Source: JACOMY01 sp046233115
Lineage (GTDB): Bacteria > Pseudomonadota > Alphaproteobacteria > Kiloniellales > JACOMY01
Assembly (NCBI GenBank): GCA_046233115.1
Contig: JBJXHM010000010.1
Location: 124,001-188,000, forward strand
Length of the DNA: 64,000 bases
Direction: 5' to 3'
A program made the translations under genes and the position numbers. Positions within the stretch are counted from its first letter, which is position 1; the number at the start of each line of letters is the position of its first letter. Positions 59,939 to 64,000 of the stretch are shown piece after piece. The notes under the pieces are model-generated. The model was not told where the DNA came from and did not search any database. It saw only the letters and a program-made list of their open reading frames with translations.

Positions 59939-60994
59939 CTACTTGCCCAGCACCTCGCGGGCGTGCTGCACGTAGGCCTTGCCGTCGAAGCCGACCTCGG
60001 CCGCACGGTCGTAGAACGACTGGTAGGCGGCGTCGGAGTACTGCGGGGCCGTGACCCGGTCGACCTCCGACTGCGGCGCGGTCCAGAGCTCGATGCCGTT
60101 GCTCTTCATCTCCGCCACGGCCTTGTTGACGTGGGCGTAGAAGTTATAGAGCGCGTCGTGCTGCAGCTCTTCCATCTCCACCATGATGGCGGCGCGCAGG
60201 TCCTCCGGGATCTCCTCCCAGATGTCCTTGTTGACGATGATCACCCAGCCGGTGATCGGGCCAATCTTCCAGTTCTGCACATTCGGCGCCATCCGCCAGT
60301 ATTCCTGGCCGTTGCCGTAGCAGGTGGAGGTGAAGAGGCCGTCGATCACGCCACGCTCCAACGCTGCCGGGACCTCGGAGAGCGGCAGCGGGGCCGGCTT
60401 GCCGCCGAGCGCCTCGACCAACGAGGCGGTCTGCGGGTTGTGCACGCGCAGCTTCTTGCCCTTGAAGTCCTCCAGGGTGTGAATCGGCTCCTTGGAGAAG
60501 AGAGCCTGGCTGCACCAGGCGCCCTCGGCCAGCACCACCGAGTTCCAGCGGTCCTCCCAGATGGTCTCGACGTCGTCGCACCAGAAGGACTCGCAGAGGT
60601 AGGTGTACTCGGCCATGTTGTTGATCAGTCCGGGCAGGTTGAAGACACCCATGCGCGGCTCCTCGGCCGCCAGGTAGGTGTGCAACGCGCCCGACATCGG
60701 CACGCGGCCGTCACGCACGGACGCGGTGATCTGGGTGCCACCGACCAACGAGTCGTTCAGCGAGACCTTCACCTTGCCGTCGGTGGCCCGCGCCACCCGC
60801 TCCGGCACCTGCTCCATCATCTCCAGGTAGAGCGAGTTGGGCGCCGGCAGGATCGCCATCGTCAGGTCGAAGTCCTGGGCCGAAGCCGGAACAGCGCCGG
60901 CGGCCAGGACGGCAGCGGCGAGCGCGCCGAGCGCCAGCCCCTTGCCGGAGTGGATCTTACGGCCATCGGCGGCCGCATCGTCAAAGCCAAACAT
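59939..60994 (-). CDS. TRAP transporter substrate-binding protein (DctP family)
   Basis: A 351-residue periplasmic protein. The export signal has a long n-region (MFGFDDAAADGRKIHSGKGLALGALAAAVLAAG...ASA). The body has the DctP features VSLNDSLVGGTQITASVRDG, FKGKKLRVHNPQTASLVEALGG with the carboxylate-binding arginine, and LSEVPAALERGVIDGLFTSTCYG. I chose ATG 60994, six bases after AGAGGGAGG; the ATG at 61000 directly touches that site. It is read leftward, divergent from its membrane subunit, with a 372-base gap holding a promoter and a strong hairpin. Confidence 0.9.
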   Translation of the reverse strand: MFGFDDAAADGRKIHSGKGLALGALAAAVLAAGAVPASAQDFDLTMAILPAPNSLYLEMMEQVPERVARATDGKVKVSLNDSLVGGTQITASVRDGRVPMSGALHTYLAAEEPRMGVFNLPGLINNMAEYTYLCESFWCDDVETIWEDRWNSVVLAEGAWCSQALFSKEPIHTLEDFKGKKLRVHNPQTASLVEALGGKPAPLPLSEVPAALERGVIDGLFTSTCYGNGQEYWRMAPNVQNWKIGPITGWVIIVNKDIWEEIPEDLRAAIMVEMEELQHDALYNFYAHVNKAVAEMKSNGIELWTAPQSEVDRVTAPQYSDAAYQSFYDRAAEVGFDGKAYVQHAREVLGK

Positions 60995-61075
60995 GAGCAT
61001 CCTCCCTCTGGGTTCGGTACCGGTGGGAAGAGGGACATCACCGGATGCCGCGGCCGTTCGGCGCGAGTCCCGTTC

Positions 61076-61109
61076 CCTTGCGCTCCCGGAAAAAACCGGG
61101 AGCGCAAGG
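61076..61109 (-). other. strong 14-bp hairpin in the leader of the TRAP binding-protein gene
   Basis: CCTTGCGCTCCCGG at 61076-61089, a loop of six A, then the exact reverse complement at 61096-61109. It lies 82 bases before the start of the leftward binding-protein gene and downstream of its candidate promoter, so it would be in the mRNA leader, with a U6 loop. No T-tract follows in either direction, so it does not look like a simple terminator. Confidence 0.8.
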
Positions 61110-61136
61110 AGGCGAGCTCCATCTTCCACACAGACA

Positions 61137-61164
61137 ATCATACAATAATACAATCTGATTGCAA
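61137..61164 (-). promoter_or_regulatory. leftward promoter of the TRAP binding-protein gene, with repeated motif
   Basis: Reading leftward: TTGCAA (61164-61159), 16 bases, TATGAT (61142-61137). The spacer and -10 contain two copies of ATTGTAT (leftward), and CAATCA / TGATTG flank the region as an inverted repeat (61135-61140 and 61156-61161). This is a plausible site for the FCD-type GntR regulator encoded downstream. The rest of the 372-base divergent gap (60995-61366) shows only the hairpin. Confidence 0.55.
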
Positions 61165-61366
61165 GCGAAGAATTGGACTGCTAGCGTCCCGCCGGAAAAT
61201 GCGGACCACAGCGAGACCGTCGGGGCCGCCGAGCGGCGAAGCCGCGCCGACGGCTCGTTCCAACGTGGGATTTCAGGTAGCTATCGAGCCCGATCACTCG
61301 GGGTATGCCGGCGCCGGTGATCGGCGGGCGGTGGCTTTCGGTTTCAGCGTGTAACGGGGGATGAGG

Positions 61367-63424
61367 ATGGCAGGAGAGCTGGCGGAGATGGGTGTTTCCG
61401 GTCCCGAGTCCGAGGCGCCGACGCCGACGGTCAAGGTTATCGACGCGGTCTCGGCCGGCACCGGCACCTTGAGCGCGCTCGCCCTGCTGACCATGACGGC
61501 AGCGGTCTGCTACGAGGTTCTGTCCCGCTACATCTTCAACGAGCCGACCTACTGGAGCAGCGACATCTCCACCTACCTGCTGGTGGGGATGACCTTCCTC
61601 GGCCTGGCCCAGGCCCAGCGCAAGGACGATCACGTCCGGGTCGAGCTTCTGCTGTCGCATCTCTCCGATGGCCGCCGCCGCCAGGTGGAGGCCTTCGGCA
61701 ACTGGCTGGGCCTGATCTTCATCCTCTTCGCCGGCTGGCAGATGGCCTGCTTCAACGTGCAGGAATTTGCCAACGACACCCGCGACTGGGGCCTGCTCTC
61801 GACCCCGCAGTGGATCCCGGAGCTGGGGGTGACCCTGGGCTATCTCGCCTTCGTCTGGGCGATCCTGGCCGACCTCATGCGCAGCAGCGGCAAGGGAGCC
61901 CTCACCCACGTCCTGGTGGCCCTGGGCCTGGTCGTCCTGATCGTCGTGCTGGCGAGCCTGGGGACCACGCCGATCAAGATCGACCGGCTGCGCATCGACG
62001 TCGGCTCCGCCGTCATCCTGGCCGCGGCCCTGGGCGCCGCGCTGGCGCTGAACGGGCCACGCATGACGCTTGCGCTGGCGGCGAGCCTGGGCGCACTCGG
62101 CCTGGTCTACTGGCAGGCCAAGGGCGCCGATCTGGCCCTGATCAGCTTGCTGCTGGTCGGCACCCTCTTCGGCCTGCTGCTGCTGGGCGTCAGGGTGGCC
62201 ATGACCCTGGGCATCGTTGGCCTCTTCGGGCTGATCTTCCTCATGCCCATGCCACAGCTCTCGCTGCTGGCCGAACGCTCCTGGAACAGCGTCAACACCT
62301 TCACCCTGACCGCGGTTCCGATGTTCGTGCTGATGGGCGCGCTGCTGATCCGCAGCGGTGTCAGCCGCGAGATGTTCGATGCCCTGACCCGCTGGTTCGG
62401 CCGGACGCCGGGCGGCGTCGCCCACGCCACGGTCGGCGCCTCGGCGGTCTTCGCCGCGGTCTCCGGCTCTTCGCTCGCCACCGCCGCCACGATGGGTAAG
62501 GTCGCCTGCCCGGAGATGGTGAGTCGCGGCTACAGCACCCGCCTGACCTACGGCGTGGTCGCCGCGGGCGCCACCCTCGGCATCCTGATCCCGCCCTCCA
62601 TCGCCATGATCATTTACGGCACCACCGTGGGCGTTCCGGTGACCGAGCTCTTCATGGCCGGAGTCATCCCCGGCATCGTGCTGAGCTTCGGCTTCATGGG
62701 CGCGGTCGCCCTCTGGTCGCTGCTGCGCCCGCAGGCGACCCCGGCCGGCGATACCTTCTCTCTGGCGGAGAAGGCCAGAGGCTCGGTCTCGGTCCTGCCC
62801 TTCCTCTTCATCATTCTGGTGGTCCTGGGGTCGCTCTACGCCGGCGTCTGCACCCCCAGCGAGGCCGGCGGCGTCGGCGCGGTCGCCTCGTTGGTGGTCT
62901 GCCTTGCGCGCCGGATGCTGACCTGGCGGATGCTCTACGAGACCGCAATGGAGACGGTGCGCATCACCTCGTTCCTGCTGATGATCGTGGTGGGGGCGGC
63001 GATCATGAGCTGGGTCTTCGACTTTCTGCGCATCCCGCGCAGCCTGGTGACCGTGGTGGAGGCCGCCCAGCTCTCGCCCTGGCTGGTGATGCTGGCGATC
63101 ACCGCGATCTACCTGGTCCTGGGCATGTTCATCGAGTCGATCTCGATGATGCTGATGACCATCCCGGTGACCTTCCCGATCATCGTCTCGCTGGGCCTCG
63201 ACCCGCTCTGGTTCGGCGTCTTCCTGGTGATCATGATCGAGCTGGGCCTGGTCACCCCGCCGGTCGGCATCGTGCTCTTCATCCTGCGCGGGGTCGGCGA
63301 CAACGTTCCCCTGCGCGAGATCGTCTACGGCGTGCTGCCCTTCGTGCTGGTGATCCTGGCCTTCCTGGTGCTGATCTACCTGATCCCCGACATCGTGCTC
63401 TGGCTACCCGCCCAAACCAGGTAG
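61367..63424 (+). CDS. TRAP transporter fused membrane subunit (DctQM)
   Basis: A 685-residue permease joining both TRAP membrane subunits. The DctQ part covers about residues 30-170 (EVLSRYIFNEPTYWSSDISTYLLVGMTFLGLAQAQRKDDHVRVELL). Extra helices at 175-255 link it to the DctM part (about 260-680), which has MFVLMGALLIRSGVSREMFDAL, FAAVSGSSLATAATMG, GILIPPSIAMIIYGTTVGVPVTELFMAG, YAGVCTPSEAGGVGA and LVTPPVGIVLFILRG. ATG 61367 has GGGGG at a normal distance; the ATG at 61361 touches it. Sodium-driven import of a carboxylate brought by the divergent binding protein is likely. Confidence 0.92.
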   Translation: MAGELAEMGVSGPESEAPTPTVKVIDAVSAGTGTLSALALLTMTAAVCYEVLSRYIFNEPTYWSSDISTYLLVGMTFLGLAQAQRKDDHVRVELLLSHLSDGRRRQVEAFGNWLGLIFILFAGWQMACFNVQEFANDTRDWGLLSTPQWIPELGVTLGYLAFVWAILADLMRSSGKGALTHVLVALGLVVLIVVLASLGTTPIKIDRLRIDVGSAVILAAALGAALALNGPRMTLALAASLGALGLVYWQAKGADLALISLLLVGTLFGLLLLGVRVAMTLGIVGLFGLIFLMPMPQLSLLAERSWNSVNTFTLTAVPMFVLMGALLIRSGVSREMFDALTRWFGRTPGGVAHATVGASAVFAAVSGSSLATAATMGKVACPEMVSRGYSTRLTYGVVAAGATLGILIPPSIAMIIYGTTVGVPVTELFMAGVIPGIVLSFGFMGAVALWSLLRPQATPAGDTFSLAEKARGSVSVLPFLFIILVVLGSLYAGVCTPSEAGGVGAVASLVVCLARRMLTWRMLYETAMETVRITSFLLMIVVGAAIMSWVFDFLRIPRSLVTVVEAAQLSPWLVMLAITAIYLVLGMFIESISMMLMTIPVTFPIIVSLGLDPLWFGVFLVIMIELGLVTPPVGIVLFILRGVGDNVPLREIVYGVLPFVLVILAFLVLIYLIPDIVLWLPAQTR

Positions 63425-63442
63425 CGCGCTGCCGGGAGAGGA

Positions 63443-64000
63443 TCAGGCGTTGCCGCTGCGTGCCCGCTCCTCCGCCTGGAAACTGGCGGCCACCACCTTG
63501 CCGGCCTCGCGGACATGGCGGACGGCGGCGCGCCGGGCGCGGGCAACGGCACCGGAGACCAGGGCGTCCACCAGCTCTTCCAGCTCGCCGAGGCTGGTCT
63601 CGCGCCGGCCGGGCGTGCCCATGGAGCGGACCCGCAGCAGCATCGCCCGCGCATTCAGCAGCGCCAGCGACTTGCCGAGCGCGTCGTTGCCGGAGCCGGC
63701 GACGATGCAGTCGTAGATGCGGTTCTTGGCCTTGATCCAGACGAAGGGATCGTCACTGGCATAGGCCGCGCGGATGCCACTCAGGGCCACGCGCAGTTCC
63801 TCGCGCCGGCGCACCGAGGCATGCTTGGCGAAGAGTTCGGCGGCCAGACTTTCCAGCACCTCGCGCACCTGGTAGATGCCGACCGCCTGCTCGCGGGTGA
63901 TCGCAGCGACCACCGGGCCGCGGTGCGCCACCACCTCGATCAGGCCCTCGCTCTCAAGCTGGCGCAGCGCCTCGCGCACCAGTGTGCGGCTGACTCCGGT
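63443..64000 (-). CDS. GntR-family regulator, FCD type (5' end beyond the window)
   Basis: The C-terminal 185 residues of a FadR-type regulator; the frame is open to base 64000. The end of the winged helix is visible (TGVSRTLVREALRQLESEGLIEVVAHRGPVV). It is followed by the all-helical FCD domain (YQVREVLESLAAELFAKHAS, then DDPFVWIKAKNRIYDCIVAGSGNDALGKSLALLNARAMLLRV). Such regulators usually respond to an organic acid and repress a neighbouring catabolic operon, here probably the TRAP transporter and MmgE/PrpD genes. It is convergent with the TRAP gene by 18 bases. Confidence 0.9.
   Translation of the reverse strand, partial: TGVSRTLVREALRQLESEGLIEVVAHRGPVVAAITREQAVGIYQVREVLESLAAELFAKHASVRRREELRVALSGIRAAYASDDPFVWIKAKNRIYDCIVAGSGNDALGKSLALLNARAMLLRVRSMGTPGRRETSLGELEELVDALVSGAVARARRAAVRHVREAGKVVAASFQAEERARSGNA

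Noticed and set aside
1..64000. tRNA or rRNA genes, CRISPR arrays, insertion sequences, attachment sites
   Set aside because: I looked for conserved rRNA stretches, spaced direct repeats, transposase motifs and terminal inverted repeats and found none. tRNA genes were judged by eye only, so a covariance-model search could still find one.

Overview
The window is about 64 kb of GC-rich (roughly 65-68%), densely coded chromosome. It is best explained as an alphaproteobacterium of the Rhodospirillales/Kiloniellales type, probably marine or salt-adapted. The grounds are the gene families present (DUF1178, an EncFtn protein close to that of Rhodospirillum rubrum, TRAP transporters), one promoter matching the alphaproteobacterial EcfG consensus, and a complete ectoine/hydroxyectoine utilisation locus. 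The taxon is inferred. I see no rRNA, tRNA, CRISPR array, phage or insertion sequence.

Layout. 1-5.0 kb: a truncated OmpR-type regulator, an MFS transporter, an MBL-fold hydrolase, a membrane nucleotide cyclase and a secreted PA14 protein. 5.1-9.2 kb: an oligopeptide-type ABC importer operon without a binding protein. 9.2-15.3 kb: a tightly overlapping block of four glycosyltransferases and a histidine phosphatase, plus a small membrane protein. 15.5-19.3 kb: an ABC-exporter-like protein whose ATPase motifs are all degenerate, followed by a stand-alone cyclic-nucleotide-binding protein and a small methyltransferase-like protein. This is the least explained part of the window. 19.4-21.2 kb: a TPR protein and a decayed DUF1254/DUF1214 gene.

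21.2-35.0 kb: ectoine catabolism. Reading leftward are asnC (doeX), doeC and doeD; reading rightward are enuR, uehABC, usp, eutABC, doeA and doeB. Together they import (hydroxy)ectoine by TRAP transport, convert hydroxyectoine to ectoine, open the ring, deacetylate, transaminate and oxidise to aspartate. A shared 10-bp motif lies at the enuR start codon and upstream of uehA.

35.0-47.2 kb: a zinc-type cation efflux protein, a methyltransferase, DUF1178, a second nucleotide cyclase, an AI-2E-type permease, a three-gene envelope-stress block with a frameshifted CsbD gene behind an EcfG-like promoter, a lipid kinase, a DUF2254 protein, an EncFtn-type ferritin-like protein, an MFS protein and a cupin. 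47.3-53.0 kb: a sugar ABC importer with an FGGY kinase, and a ferredoxin reductase.

53.1-64.0 kb: an uncharacterised catabolic region with two SDRs, a lactonase-like hydrolase, a beta-hydroxyacid dehydrogenase, a LacI regulator with three matching operator-like sites, an MmgE/PrpD protein, a carboxymuconolactone-decarboxylase-like protein, a two-component TRAP transporter with fused QM subunits, and a GntR/FCD regulator cut by the window end.
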